The notes: generated by a model from the sequence alone, not told the origin. 64,000 bases of DNA from Candidatus Nomurabacteria bacterium (GCA_020631865.1 JACKGS010000002.1:186001-250000), one strand, 5' to 3'; positions 17,530 to 27,032 are shown, counted from the stretch's first letter. A program made the numbers and translations.

Positions 17530-17907
17530 ATGGCTAATCCAAAAATATTACTTGTAGAAGATGATGAAGCACTAGCGCAGATGTATAGCATGCGCTTGCA
17601 GGCCGAGGGTTTTGATGTTAATCACGCGCCTAATGGTGAAGATGCGCTTTCCGTAGCATTAAAGTATCGTCCAGATTTAATTTTGTTGGATGCAATGATG
17701 CCAAAAATAAGTGGTTTTGATGTTCTTGATATTTTAAGAAACACGCCGGAGACTGCCAATATGCACATTATTATGCTTACAGCTTTGAATCAGCCAAAAG
17801 ATAAAGAAAAAGCCGAAGCACTTGGCGTTGATGATTACCTCGTAAAATCACAAGTTGTAATAGCGGATGTGATTGAACGAGTAAAATACCACCTTGGTAT
17901 CTCCTAG
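17530..17907 (+). CDS. Single-domain response regulator (REC only)
   Basis: A 125-residue receiver domain with the acidic pair (VEDDEA at about 8-13), phosphoacceptor aspartate in LILLDAMMP (about 55), Thr/Ala switch (MLTALNQ) and conserved lysine (YLVKS, about 107). No output domain is present, so it works as a CheY/Spo0F-type phosphorelay protein. TAATAT ends about seven bases before the ATG, fitting a leaderless transcript. Its kinase is not adjacent; the soluble kinase at 25203 is a candidate within this window. Confidence 0.88.
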   Translation: MANPKILLVEDDEALAQMYSMRLQAEGFDVNHAPNGEDALSVALKYRPDLILLDAMMPKISGFDVLDILRNTPETANMHIIMLTALNQPKDKEKAEALGVDDYLVKSQVVIADVIERVKYHLGIS

Positions 17908-18152
17908 ATACACTGATTTGATATCTGATATTTTTAAAATAATATATAAAGCCGATGAAGGGTGAATACTGTAGGTGAGATTTTGAGACTCCTTCTTGCT
18001 GGTTATTCAATTTGGACAGGTGGATACGACATTAGTAGATAAAATTGAAACACAGAAATCTTGATGGAGATATTACGCTCTCATTGGATGATAGATAGTT
18101 GACAATATATCAAGCTTATGCTACTCTATAATAGTAATTTGGAAAATCAAAA
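17908..18152 (+). promoter_or_regulatory. Gene-free stretch with a promoter at its end
   Basis: No supported gene. TTGACA (18099-18104) is followed by TACTCT (17-base spacer) and an overlapping TATAAT (18127-18132), the likely promoter of the next two genes. Short broken reading fragments upstream do not resemble anything I recognise. Confidence 0.45.
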
Positions 18153-18953
18153 ATGGCAATAACAAAAATCAAAGATGCATATAAAGCAGGGACTACAGGT
18201 GAGCCTGATAGAACTAATAGTCGTCTCGCAGGGCTCGCCTTTAGGGCTGGAGAACGTAGTTTAGTGGCTGCTACTAGAAATCAAGAAGCTCATAAAAAAT
18301 ACAATAGTACTTTGCTTGAACAGGCTAAGGAAAAGTCTAGAGGCCTCAATAAGTTGGCGCTTGAAGCAATCGCAGCAATTGCTCAAATTCCTCACCAGGC
18401 ATCTACTGATCCGGTTGCTCCGAAAAAGATGTCCTATCCAGAGCAAGGTGATCGACAGACAGTTGGTTGGTACGTATATGTTGGGTATGGACCTTCGCAA
18501 GATGCTTCTAGAGAGAAAATAGTTACTCCGTTATCTCAGCCACTTGGAGTGCTTAAGATTGATTCTACCTCATGGTCGCATAATGGGCTGGAATTACCAG
18601 TAGATAATCTAGTAATAAACACTACGGGCCTATCCGATGGAGACTATCAAGAGCTAGCCATTATTGGCCCATCAGTTACTACTTTGTTTGTAAATACGAG
18701 AGAGTACGATCCGAATGACCTTAATAAACAAGACGGCATAGACGGTTTTACTGGAGGAGCAAAAATTGAACTAGACATGGACGGAAGTATCGTATACCTT
18801 GGGCTAGCGCAAGGGGGTAGCTCTGGCTATGTTGCTCAGCCACTTGAAGGGTTGCAGATCAATCTCGAGCAATTTCTACAAGGAGTAAAGTCTTCCGCTG
18901 AATCAACTGTGAATAGTTATGATCAGATAACATGCCAAAGTAGGATGAAATGA
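18153..18953 (+). CDS. Protein of unknown function, first gene of a two-gene unit
   Basis: A 266-residue soluble protein without signal peptide. The first 75 residues are charged and helical (KEKSRGLNKLALEAIAAIAQ); the rest is beta-rich with Gly/Asp turns (GLSDGDYQELAIIGPS, FTGGAKIELDMDG). I do not recognise the family. Its stop overlaps the next gene's start by four bases (ATGA), indicating co-translation, so the two products probably act together. Confidence 0.65.
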   Translation: MAITKIKDAYKAGTTGEPDRTNSRLAGLAFRAGERSLVAATRNQEAHKKYNSTLLEQAKEKSRGLNKLALEAIAAIAQIPHQASTDPVAPKKMSYPEQGDRQTVGWYVYVGYGPSQDASREKIVTPLSQPLGVLKIDSTSWSHNGLELPVDNLVINTTGLSDGDYQELAIIGPSVTTLFVNTREYDPNDLNKQDGIDGFTGGAKIELDMDGSIVYLGLAQGGSSGYVAQPLEGLQINLEQFLQGVKSSAESTVNSYDQITCQSRMK

Positions 18954-19930
18954 TTACAGAAGCAGATATACCAAAGCCGATAGATCGATCAGTCGTAGTT
19001 ACTGACACTTTGCCTCCAAATCCTGTTGCTGAATTTTTGAATGTTGTAGATAATGGGTTTTTCGTGGAACGTAGCGATGGTACCGTTGATACCGGATGGC
19101 GAGCCGTGGCTCTGATTGAAGGGCCTGTGGGTGAAAGGGCGTATGGAGTGGTAATCCAGAAAGATGTCACAAATGAGCATGGAGTCGTCATTGATACACT
19201 AGAAAAAACAGTACTTGTTGAGAGGCTACAAGAATGGCAAAAAAAATACGAAGAACAGAAGAGTGAGGCTGAGCGACAATTAAGTCCAGCAGAACAATAT
19301 ACAAAACAACGCCTAGAAAGGCTTTTTGCTCCACCCCGAGTTTTTGGTGAGCAGCTTGAATCTGAAGCTGTACCTGAGGCGGTAGAACTAGATTACGATT
19401 ATTTATTTGGCGATGAAGATGACGTGCCCGATGAGTCGCAGCATGCAAGCTCTGGAGTATCTGTCGAAAAGAAAGTGCTAAGCTTGCATGAAGAAGACGT
19501 GCATAAAGCAGAATTTGAGTTGCGTGGCGTTATGAAAGATACAGATATTAAAAAAATTATCGACCAATATAAGGGTGATTTCTATCGTGCTAAAGATATA
19601 GTTGAATTAATTCGTAATAATACAGATTTACGGTATCAACTTGGCACATATATCATTGATCTTCTAGATGATGGAAAGTGTGGTGTAATGCCGTATAGGA
19701 TATCTAGAGATGATTGGAAAATGCCAAATCATGGTGGATATGAAGACTTAGGTGGTAAGGTACGCTCAAGAGAGTATGTAGCAAAACTTGTTCTTGCAAT
19801 GCTAGATGGTACCTTCGACACCTCAAAGAGTAAACAGGATCCAATAAATACAGTACGAGGTGATGGGCTTGGGCAACATCGTACTGCCGCAAAACAAGTA
19901 CTAAGTTATCTCTCACAGACTAAAGAGTAA
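18950..19930 (+). CDS. Protein of unknown function, second gene of a two-gene unit
   Basis: A 326-residue cytoplasmic-looking protein. An N-terminal beta-rich part (about 1-90) is followed by a charged coiled-coil-like stretch (ERLQEWQKKYEEQKSEAERQL, about 90-110), an acidic linker (DYDYLFGDEDDVPDE) and a helical C-terminal domain (about 170-326) with KIIDQYKGDFYRAKDIVELI. No known family is recognised. It overlaps the upstream gene by ATGA. The following gene is convergent. Confidence 0.65.
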   Translation: MITEADIPKPIDRSVVVTDTLPPNPVAEFLNVVDNGFFVERSDGTVDTGWRAVALIEGPVGERAYGVVIQKDVTNEHGVVIDTLEKTVLVERLQEWQKKYEEQKSEAERQLSPAEQYTKQRLERLFAPPRVFGEQLESEAVPEAVELDYDYLFGDEDDVPDESQHASSGVSVEKKVLSLHEEDVHKAEFELRGVMKDTDIKKIIDQYKGDFYRAKDIVELIRNNTDLRYQLGTYIIDLLDDGKCGVMPYRISRDDWKMPNHGGYEDLGGKVRSREYVAKLVLAMLDGTFDTSKSKQDPINTVRGDGLGQHRTAAKQVLSYLSQTKE

Positions 19931-19957
19931 TTTCAACCGAGTTATTAAGCGCTGATA

Positions 19958-20230
19958 TTACTTAACTGAGACTTCGACGCGGGGGTGAGATTTGCCGGTA
20001 AAGCTTTTGATGTTCTTTTTAGTGAAGCTGACAACTCCATCGCGGGCTGCGTGAATTGTAAAGTTACGGCTTATAAATGTGCCTTCGCCAGCACGTTTTG
20101 TCATACCAACTTGACGTACAATAACTTCGCCTTCACGAACGGCTTGTCCGCCAAATCTTTTAACACCAAGGCGTTGGCCTTGTGAATCTTTGAGGTTTTT
20201 ACTGGTTCCGCCTGCTTTGACATGACTCAT
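19958..20230 (-). CDS. rpmA: 50S ribosomal protein L27
   Basis: Ninety residues matching L27: the N-terminal AGGTSKNLKDSQGQRLGVKRFGGQ tail (here spelled in parts: AGGTSKN, RLGVKRFGGQ), then QVGMTKRAGEG and the C-terminal beta barrel. The flexible N-terminus reaches the peptidyl-transferase centre. It begins MSHVKAGG with no Firmicutes-type cleavable N-terminal extension. L21, its usual partner, is not next to it. It lies downstream of, and on the same strand as, the RNA methyltransferase gene, 22 bases away. Confidence 0.95.
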   Translation of the reverse strand: MSHVKAGGTSKNLKDSQGQRLGVKRFGGQAVREGEVIVRQVGMTKRAGEGTFISRNFTIHAARDGVVSFTKKNIKSFTGKSHPRVEVSVK

Positions 20231-20252
20231 TTTGAATAATTCCTAACTTTTA

Positions 20253-21512
20253 CTAAATCTTTTCAAGAATGGTTAATTCTCTGGCGACAATTTGATCTTC
20301 ACGATGATAAATTAGATCTGACTTTGTCGCATTCTTTAAATCTATACGATTGTACCCCAAATCAGTTGGGTGGTCAAGTAGTTTAAGGTGTATGAAGGTA
20401 TTATCTTCAAGATGCCAAGCGGGTAGGGCGATGCAGAGTTTGGTGCCCGATGGAATTTGGTGTGCAATATTCTGCAAAAACCCCTCAGCTATTATATTTG
20501 CCTCATCAATGATTTGATCGAGCTGTTGTTTAGCTGGTAAGTGGGTTAGGGGCTTACCTAGGTATGTCTCGCAGACTACTGCAAGATTGGCATTGGTAGA
20601 TTGTGTGGCCGAGAAATTCCATTGGTGGGTTGTGGCATCACCGTTTTCTATTTTCCATGTTCCATTTTCTAGCTTCCATTTTTCTTGTAGCCACTCAATA
20701 TTTTTGGTTGAATATTCAATCATTTTCGTAGAAATATCTGTTCCATATGCGAAGTGTCCCATAAGTATAGCCTCTTGCAGAACAACTCCTGTGCCGCAAA
20801 AAGGGTCTAGAACTAGCGTTGGGGGATGGGTGTTGGTTGCTTGTGAATCGGGAGTTGATAATTTAGTTTTACTAATTGTTGATGTGTGCACCGAGTCGGT
20901 ACCGCAGGCAAGGTTGATCATAATCTGGGCTAATTTTGGGGGCAGCATTCCAACGTAAGTGTCACGCATTGGGCGGCCAAAATCTCTTTCTGAGTACGCA
21001 TCTATATCTTGTATTTGAGTTGTTTGAGCAATAATTACATCATTACCATCTTTTATTAAAAGAAGCTCCATTCCCATAGAGCTGGTTAACTTGTTGTATA
21101 AAACTTGCGCACTTTCAAGCGCTTCTGATTTATTTTCAATAATTCGTACACTTCGACCAGATTTTCTAATAATCTTCTTCAAGATCAGCGTCTGTTTAAG
21201 TAGCCAGTCTCGCGTTGCTTCAAAGCCGTATACACTAACTCCAAGCTGCAGCTTTCCGTCATCTAAATATTGCAGATGCTCCGGAAGTGACTTTTGGAGA
21301 TATGAAAATACGTTTGGTAAATCAGAGCCTTCTAAGCGTGTAAGTAGCTTGGCAGTCTTTTGTGTTCCACCCAGAATATCTTGTGGCAGGGGCTTGTTGG
21401 TGTTAACGATGGCTGCATACGTACCGATAGAGGTAATATTGTGTGCGCCAAAAAGTACCTCAAGCTCTGCTAGAGATATCTTATGTTGTCTTCCTGATAT
21501 CGCAACTTGCAT
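20253..21512 (-). CDS. Trm11/UPF0020-type RNA methyltransferase
   Basis: A 419-residue SAM-dependent methyltransferase. An N-terminal THUMP-like region (about 1-150) is followed by a Rossmann catalytic domain with motif I DPFCGTG near residue 235 and the family's GRPMRDTYVGMLPPKLAQIM element before it. These resemble Trm11/TrmG10 enzymes, which methylate guanosine N2 in tRNA. A segment reading KWKLENGTWKIENG sits in the middle of the catalytic domain and is encoded by TTCCAT-type heptamer repeats, possibly a repeat inserted in frame. The methylated position and RNA are not determinable from sequence. Confidence 0.8.
   Translation of the reverse strand: MQVAISGRQHKISLAELEVLFGAHNITSIGTYAAIVNTNKPLPQDILGGTQKTAKLLTRLEGSDLPNVFSYLQKSLPEHLQYLDDGKLQLGVSVYGFEATRDWLLKQTLILKKIIRKSGRSVRIIENKSEALESAQVLYNKLTSSMGMELLLIKDGNDVIIAQTTQIQDIDAYSERDFGRPMRDTYVGMLPPKLAQIMINLACGTDSVHTSTISKTKLSTPDSQATNTHPPTLVLDPFCGTGVVLQEAILMGHFAYGTDISTKMIEYSTKNIEWLQEKWKLENGTWKIENGDATTHQWNFSATQSTNANLAVVCETYLGKPLTHLPAKQQLDQIIDEANIIAEGFLQNIAHQIPSGTKLCIALPAWHLEDNTFIHLKLLDHPTDLGYNRIDLKNATKSDLIYHREDQIVARELTILEKI
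20644..20692. repeat. TTCCAT-type heptamer repeat inside the methyltransferase gene
   Basis: Plus strand reads TTTTCTATTTTCCATGTTCC, then ATTTTCTAGCTTCCATTTTT. Read on the minus strand in the gene's frame it encodes KWKLENGTWKIENG. The same peptide style, GKWKMENG, occurs in topA. Confidence 0.6.
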
Positions 21513-21589
21513 ATATGTTAGTATCGAATATATAGCCGTAAATTACAAATAACTTTCAAATAAATGCAAGCATGAGAATAATTTTGGTC

Positions 21590-21595
21590 TATAAT
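21590..21595 (+). promoter_or_regulatory. -10 box TATAAT of the flippase-like gene
   Basis: Perfect TATAAT ending nine bases before ATG 21605, in the gap between divergent genes. Near-leaderless arrangement. Confidence 0.5.
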
Positions 21596-21604
21596 TAAAT
21601 AATA

Positions 21605-22654
21605 ATGAGTAAAAACATTTTTAAAAATAACTGGAAGGTAATTTTAAACATTGTAACTTTTGCATTGCTTGGGCTTGCCATATTTTTAGTATGGGATGAT
21701 ATACGGGGTGCGTTCCGCGATTTAGGTAGAATAAATGCAATCGCATTATTTTTAATGATTCCGTTGCAGGTTCAAAATTATGCTGCGTATGCGCACTTGT
21801 ATCAGGATTTTTTAAGAATCCTTGGTAATAAACAACCGTTTAAGAGATTGTACATATTAGCATTAGAAATGAATTTTGTTAATCATGTCTTTCCGAGTGG
21901 TGGAGTATCTGGTTTTGGATATTTTGCCTCTAGACTTAAACCATACGGCGTATCTGCGGCGCAGTCAACCTTAACACAGACCATGCGATTTGTACTGACC
22001 TTTGCTAGTTACGTAATACTGTTATTTATTGGTTTGTTCATGTTGGCGCTAGGAGGTAGTGCTAGTAACATGACTATACTAATTACTTGTTCGCTCGCAT
22101 TCCTAACTGTTTTTGCTATAGCTGCTGGTATTTATATTGTCAGTAGCGAAGATCGTATTAAAGTTGCTATTGGTGGGTTGACTAAAATATTCAATAAACT
22201 ACTGCATATTGTAAGGCCAAATAATCCCGAGACGATAAAACTTAAAAAAGTTGAAAAGGTTTGCAATGAGATGCATGCAAACTATATTTTGTTGAAAGAA
22301 AAGTTCCCACTAATGCGTCGACCGTTCTTTTATTCAATGTTAGCCAATATTACCGAACTCGGTACTATATATATTGTATATATAGCATACGGACAGTTTG
22401 TTAACCCGGGTGCTGTGATAATCGCCTATGCCTTAGCAAATTTTGCTGGTTTGGTCGCAGTTTTACCTGGTGGAATCGGTATATATGAAGGCTTGATGAC
22501 AGCCGTATTGGTTTCTGCCGGAGTGCCTGCTGGACTGGCGATTTCGGTAACAATTATGTATAGGGTATTAAATATGGCGCTTAGCTTACCGGTTGGTTAT
22601 TATTTTTATAATAAAGCTATTAATAAAAAACAGATAAAGACTGCTGATGAATGA
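21605..22654 (+). CDS. Lysylphosphatidylglycerol synthase TM-domain/flippase-like membrane protein
   Basis: A 349-residue integral membrane protein with about eight hydrophobic segments, matching the UPF0104/LPG_synthase_TM family (VFPSGGVSGFGYF near 97-109; ANFAGLVAVLPGGIGIYEG near 280-298). The same module is the flippase half of MprF and occurs alone in many glycolipid or lipid transporters. There is no C-terminal aminoacyltransferase domain, so flipping of a lipid or glycolipid is more likely than lysine transfer. The last eight bases overlap the xseA start. Confidence 0.82.
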   Translation: MSKNIFKNNWKVILNIVTFALLGLAIFLVWDDIRGAFRDLGRINAIALFLMIPLQVQNYAAYAHLYQDFLRILGNKQPFKRLYILALEMNFVNHVFPSGGVSGFGYFASRLKPYGVSAAQSTLTQTMRFVLTFASYVILLFIGLFMLALGGSASNMTILITCSLAFLTVFAIAAGIYIVSSEDRIKVAIGGLTKIFNKLLHIVRPNNPETIKLKKVEKVCNEMHANYILLKEKFPLMRRPFFYSMLANITELGTIYIVYIAYGQFVNPGAVIIAYALANFAGLVAVLPGGIGIYEGLMTAVLVSAGVPAGLAISVTIMYRVLNMALSLPVGYYFYNKAINKKQIKTADE

Positions 22655-23758
22655 GCTTAGCCTAAGTGTTAGCCAGGCTATTGATGGATTTAACGAACTG
22701 CTAGACCAGGCATATCCATTTGTGATAATTGAAGGTGAGGTTAGCTCGTTTAAAGTCAACCAAAATAAGTTTGTGTTTTTTGACATCAAAGACCAGGATG
22801 CAACCCTGGGTTGTTTTATGATGTTATTTGATTTAAAAATGCCGATACAAGATGGTATGAAAGTTAAGGTTTTGGCAACTCCAAAAATTACGAAATGGGG
22901 GAAATTCAGCCTGACGGTTAAGAACATAATGCCTATTGGGGAGGGGTCATTAAAAAAATCACAAGATTTGCTTAAGCAAAAACTAGAAAACGAAGGGCTA
23001 TTTGATACTTCTAGAAAACGAATATTGCCTAAGATCCCAGGCCGTATAGGTGTTGTCAGCTCATCGCAAGCAGCGGGCTATAAAGACTTCATTAAAATTG
23101 TAGAAGATCGGTGGGGTGGCCTAGAGATTTTATTAACAGATATAACGGTACAGGGCATAGATGCACCAGCGCAGATTGTTGGTGCAATTAAGTATTTAAA
23201 TGAAGTTGCCAATGATCTAGACGTAATTGTTGTCATCAGAGGAGGTGGGTCAGCGGATGATTTGGCGGCCTTCAGCAATGAAGATGTAGTGCGCGCCATT
23301 GCAGGCAGCAGGACGCCAACCTTGGTGGGAGTTGGTCATGAGGTCGACATCAGCTTGGCTGATTTGGTTGCAGATAAGCGAGCCTCAACTCCTAAGTAAT
23401 GCCGCCGAGCTACTTGTTCCAGAAAAAATGACACACTGACTATGGTGGCGCGGACGGTGACTACTGCCCAGAGCGGAGTTTCCGCTGCAATTAGGGTTTT
23501 TGAAGAAGATTCAGAGCGGTAGGGGCTGAGATTGAAAATTGTATCGATATGTTTTTTAAAGAAAATGAAGCTAGGCTTTTGGCAATGAAGCGTACATTAA
23601 TTCAGTTAGATCCAAACAGGGTTTTGCGCCGAGGATATAGCTTAATAACTAAAGAAGAGAAGGCTATTAAGAGTGTTGCAGATGTTACAATTGGGGATAG
23701 TGTCAATATTAAATTTTATGACGGCGTGGTCAAAGCGGAGGTATTAAATGTCAACTAA
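22647..23758 (+). pseudogene. xseA: Exodeoxyribonuclease VII large subunit, three frameshifts in the middle
   Basis: Frame 1 (22647 to about 23395) gives the N-terminal OB fold and most of the catalytic domain (GRIGVVSSSQAAGYKDF, VVIRGGGSADDL, VGHEVDISLADLVADKRASTP). The remaining helical part and C-terminus (LDPNRVLRRGYSLI, 23549-23758) resume in frame after three single-base shifts: an extra A near 23394, one missing base at the A6 run near 23432, and one near G4 at 23522. XseA and XseB together degrade single-stranded DNA. xseB overlaps the 3' end, as usual. The clustered homopolymer indels suggest consensus errors more than decay. Confidence 0.88.
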
Positions 23759-23948
23759 ACAAGTGACAGTAGCTGAAAAACTAGAGCAACTTGAAGCGGT
23801 ATTGGTTTGGTTTGAGTCTGAAGAAATTACCGTTGAAGAATCTTTGATTAAATATGAAGAGGCGCTTGAGCTTTCTAAAGAGATAGAAGAATTGCTAAAA
23901 AATGCAAAAAACAAAGTAGAAATTATAAAGAATAAGTTTGAGGCATAG
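23748..23948 (+). CDS. xseB: Exodeoxyribonuclease VII small subunit
   Basis: A 66-residue helical protein of normal XseB length, with the family pattern VAEKLEQLEAVLVWFESEE near the start and SLIKYEEALELSKEIEELL in the middle. It binds the long helices of XseA to form the ssDNA exonuclease. Its start lies inside the last codons of xseA (11-base overlap), so it is translationally coupled and confirms the xseA identity. Confidence 0.9.
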   Translation: MSTKQVTVAEKLEQLEAVLVWFESEEITVEESLIKYEEALELSKEIEELLKNAKNKVEIIKNKFEA

Positions 23949-23954
23949 CTAAGT

Positions 23955-24440
23955 ATGTTGATGTGGCTCTTGGCCTGCATGTTGGTGTTGCCATTCGGGT
24001 ACGTACTAATATTTGGTGCGCCATATTTACCAACTCGAAAAAAACAGGCTAATCAAGCACTAGATCTTCTCGAGCTTAAAGAAGGGTGATGTTTTTGTAG
24101 ACTTGGCTCAGGAGATGGTGCGGTTTTGATTGAGGCAGCTCGCAGGGGGATGGTCTGCTATGGCTATGAACTAAACCCACTTGTATTTTTTGCTTCAAAA
24201 CTCAGAACACTTAAATACCGTAATCAGATTAAGATATATTGTAGAGATTATTGGCAAACTCCATTACCAGAAAATACAAAAGGAGTATTTGTGTTTCTTT
24301 TAGATCCGTTTATGGAAAGATTAGATAATAAATTATCTTCCGAGATGTCTGATGGTGGTCGACTAGTTAGTTATACGTTCAAGATTCCAAATAAAAAAGC
24401 TATTAAATCAAAAAATGCGATGTATTTATATAAATACTAA
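23955..24440 (+). pseudogene. Membrane-anchored class I SAM methyltransferase, frameshifted
   Basis: The first frame gives an N-terminal transmembrane helix (MLMWLLACMLVLPFGYVLIF) and RKKQANQALDLLELKEG. After one or two single-base corrections near 24087-24108 the second frame continues with motif I (VDLGSGDGAVLIEAA), GYELNPLVFFASKL, the FLLDPFMERL motif and GGRLVSYTF. This resembles small membrane-tethered lysine-type methyltransferases (FAM173-like), but the substrate is unknown. It follows xseB by six bases. As with xseA, the damage is confined to a short stretch, which suggests sequence error. Confidence 0.65.
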
Positions 24441-24471
24441 GCTTGATATTGAAGAGTATTTCAGATAAAGT

Positions 24472-25128
24472 ATGCTTATGTTTGTGACAAAAAAATTGAA
24501 TCGAGAAGGTGCTGTAAGTTTATTAATTATTCCCGTTGTTTTATTGACTGTTGCGGTGATTGTGCTTTGTTATATTGCTGTAATGTATTACGGCCAGATG
24601 GTTGAACAGCGAGACAAAAATGAGCCAATTATTTCAAAGGCCGTAGAAGAGGCTAAAGAGGCTCAGAAGACAAAACTCGAATCAGAATTTACCGCAAGAG
24701 AAAGAGAGCCGCTTAAAACATATACAACTCCAGCCGAATATGGATCTGTTTCTTTGCGATATCCTAAAACTTGGAGTAGCTATGTTGCTCTAGAGAAGTC
24801 TTCAGACGTAGATTATTACGGGCACCCAAATTTTGTTCCTGCAGCAAAGGTTAATTATGCACTCAGAATGAGTTTAATAAAAAATGATTACTCCGCAGAG
24901 CTTAAAAAATATGACGCATTGGTTAAGAAGGGTGAATTGAAGGCTACCTCGGTATCAATTTCTGGAGTTACGGGGGCTAGATTGGACGGCATGTTAAAGA
25001 AAGATCAAGAGGGTAGCTTGGTTATATTTCCACTTAGAGACAAAACCCTTAAAGTCTGGACCGAAAGTAAAGACTTCAGAACTGATTTTAATGACATCGT
25101 ACTCAAGAACTTAACCTTTGTCCCATAG
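24472..25128 (+). CDS. Single-pass membrane protein of unknown function
   Basis: A 218-residue protein with one transmembrane helix (about 18-43, LLIIPVVLLTVAVIVLCYIAVMYY), a charged helical linker (EEAKEAQKTKLESE) and an extracellular beta-rich domain (about 85-218) reading EYGSVSLRYPKTWSSYV. That SLRYPKTW strand is reminiscent of PsbP-like or DUF4367-type domains. I cannot name a function. It stands between the broken methyltransferase and the histidine kinase. Confidence 0.65.
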   Translation: MLMFVTKKLNREGAVSLLIIPVVLLTVAVIVLCYIAVMYYGQMVEQRDKNEPIISKAVEEAKEAQKTKLESEFTAREREPLKTYTTPAEYGSVSLRYPKTWSSYVALEKSSDVDYYGHPNFVPAAKVNYALRMSLIKNDYSAELKKYDALVKKGELKATSVSISGVTGARLDGMLKKDQEGSLVIFPLRDKTLKVWTESKDFRTDFNDIVLKNLTFVP

Positions 25129-25202
25129 TTTTATAAGCATTAGCATTAGATTTTTATAGCAAGATAAGACTATAATGATTGTTATATTAAGTAGGGGATT
25201 TG

Positions 25203-25937
25203 ATGGGTTTTAATATGGATGCAAATAATACTGGTGCAACGCCGCATATTAGCCAGCAGATGTTTGCCAGTATGGCTCATGAACTTAAGTCACCACTAAC
25301 GTTAATCAGTGGCCTCAGTAGTGAACTTCAGCAAAAAAACTTGAATATTCAACAATATGCAAAATATGCTGAAAGAATACAGTTTTCCTCCGATAGATTA
25401 TTGGGTTTAGTGGATTCAATTTTACAAGGATATAGATTGGATCAAAATATGCTCGAGCTTAATTTAGAGCCCATTTGTCCAAAGGTTGTTATGGAGGAGG
25501 TTGCACACGAGATGTCTCCACACGCTAGAAGGCAGGCTCAGTTAATCTCTATTAAAAGCTTCAAAAAAAAGCAAACAATTATCGCGGACAAGCATTGCCT
25601 TCATGCGGTTTTATTTAATTTACTAGACAATGCTATAAAATATTCTAATCCTGAAACAACGATTGAGCTTGAGGCCAGATTACGTTGTGGGGTGGCTCAG
25701 CTTGCCGTCAAAGATTACGGCAGAGGTATCACGAAAGCGGAATTAAAAAAGCTGTTTTGTGAATTCGGTAAAATAAAGCGTCCTGTGCCAAACTGGGCAA
25801 GTAGTACGGGGCTTGGTTTGTATGTTGCAAGGCAGTTGACTGAGGCTATGAACGGACATCTTGATTTAGCCAGACGCAAAGATGGCTCTAGCTTCCTTGT
25901 TAATTTACAACTTTCAACTCAGTTGAGTTTGTTCTGA
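25203..25937 (+). CDS. Soluble sensor histidine kinase
   Basis: About 244 residues with the phosphoacceptor H-box at H26 (MAHELKSPLTL), N-box LLDNAIKYSNPE, G1 DYGRGI and G2 GTGLGLYVARQL. There is no transmembrane segment or recognisable sensor domain, so it must be activated by a partner or intracellular signal. The gene for its likely response regulator starts two bases after its stop. A TATAAT about 27 bases upstream and AGGGG before the start suggest a leadered transcript. The ATG at 25203 is chosen over TTG 25200. Confidence 0.88.
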   Translation: MGFNMDANNTGATPHISQQMFASMAHELKSPLTLISGLSSELQQKNLNIQQYAKYAERIQFSSDRLLGLVDSILQGYRLDQNMLELNLEPICPKVVMEEVAHEMSPHARRQAQLISIKSFKKKQTIIADKHCLHAVLFNLLDNAIKYSNPETTIELEARLRCGVAQLAVKDYGRGITKAELKKLFCEFGKIKRPVPNWASSTGLGLYVARQLTEAMNGHLDLARRKDGSSFLVNLQLSTQLSLF

Positions 25938-25938
25938 A

Positions 25939-26346
25939 ATGAAGCAATTAATAAATATCTTATTGGTTGAGGATGATTTATGGTTGGCTGAGTTGTATAT
26001 AGAAGCTCTGCAATCTAATGGTAATTACAGGATACATCATGCCAGAGATGCTGAAGAAGCGCTTGAAAATCTGGATGCATTAAAAAAATTAAATCTGATT
26101 ATTCTAGATATGTTTTTACCGGGTCATAATGGCCTGGAGTTTTTGCACGAAATTGCATCTTATCAAGACACAAAAGATATACCAATAATATTATTAACAA
26201 CCATCTCTAAAATAGAGTTCGGTATAGATGATGAAAGGTGGAGGGCCTATGGAGTTACTAAGTATTTACACAAACCTGATACCAAGCCATACCAATTAGT
26301 TTCTGTTGTGGATGAATTATTATTAAATACCAAAATGGTGAATTAG
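25939..26346 (+). CDS. Response regulator, receiver domain only
   Basis: A 135-residue REC domain: acidic pocket LLVEDDLW, phosphoacceptor in LIILDMFLPG (about D53), switch Thr in ILLTTIS and Lys in KYLHKPD. No DNA-binding output domain. Nearly overlapping with the kinase upstream, it is the cognate partner. With the REC protein at 17530 there are two stand-alone receivers in the window. Confidence 0.88.
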   Translation: MKQLINILLVEDDLWLAELYIEALQSNGNYRIHHARDAEEALENLDALKKLNLIILDMFLPGHNGLEFLHEIASYQDTKDIPIILLTTISKIEFGIDDERWRAYGVTKYLHKPDTKPYQLVSVVDELLLNTKMVN

Positions 26347-26351
26347 ATAAT

Positions 26352-27032
26352 ATGAGGCAATATACAACCAAGGCGATCGTGCTAAGGCGAATAAATTACG
26401 GAGAGGCCGATAGGATTGTTACGTTTTTGACTCCAAAAGGTAAAGTTAAGGCAATGGTGAAGGGTGTTAGGCGCTCTAAGAGTAAGCTAGCGGGCGGCAT
26501 AGAGCTATTCTCAGAAAGTGCTATTACATTTCTGGAGACCAGGGGTGATCTTATGAGGATTGTGAGCACTAGGTTAGATAAGCATTGGGATGCAATTGTT
26601 GGAGATCTTCAGAGAATGATGTTTGGATACGAAGCGATGAAGTTAGTTGATAAGATTATTGAAGATGAATCTGAAGGTGACTATTATCTTCTGCTAAGGA
26701 GTACATTAGAAAGTTTGGCGAGCACTGGCATGCCAATAATGATTACCGAACTTTGGTTTTATTTAAACCTATTGAAGATTCAGGGTCATTCTCCAAATTT
26801 AGAGCATGACTCAGAAGGAAATAAATTAGAAGAAGATAAGTTGTACGCATTTGCCTTAGATGATATGTGTTTCAGTGTTAATACAATGGGTAATTATCGA
26901 GCAGAGCATATAAAATTGTTCAGGCTTTGTATAGCGCAGCCGCCTAGAGTAGTTGGTCAGGTGAAGGGTCTGTCTAGCTTGAGTGAGTCTGTGAGCAGTT
27001 TTATTGGTATGTTGCGCATCATACTGGACTAA
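26352..27032 (+). CDS. recO: DNA repair protein RecO
   Basis: A 226-residue protein with the RecO N-terminal OB fold (TTKAIVLRRINYGEADRIVTFLT, VKGVRRSKSKLAGGIELFS) and helical C-terminal region. RecO loads RecA on SSB-coated DNA with RecR. A zinc finger seen in many RecO proteins is not apparent; only one or two cysteines are present. It follows the response regulator by five bases and is probably in the same transcript. Confidence 0.9.
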   Translation: MRQYTTKAIVLRRINYGEADRIVTFLTPKGKVKAMVKGVRRSKSKLAGGIELFSESAITFLETRGDLMRIVSTRLDKHWDAIVGDLQRMMFGYEAMKLVDKIIEDESEGDYYLLLRSTLESLASTGMPIMITELWFYLNLLKIQGHSPNLEHDSEGNKLEEDKLYAFALDDMCFSVNTMGNYRAEHIKLFRLCIAQPPRVVGQVKGLSSLSESVSSFIGMLRIILD

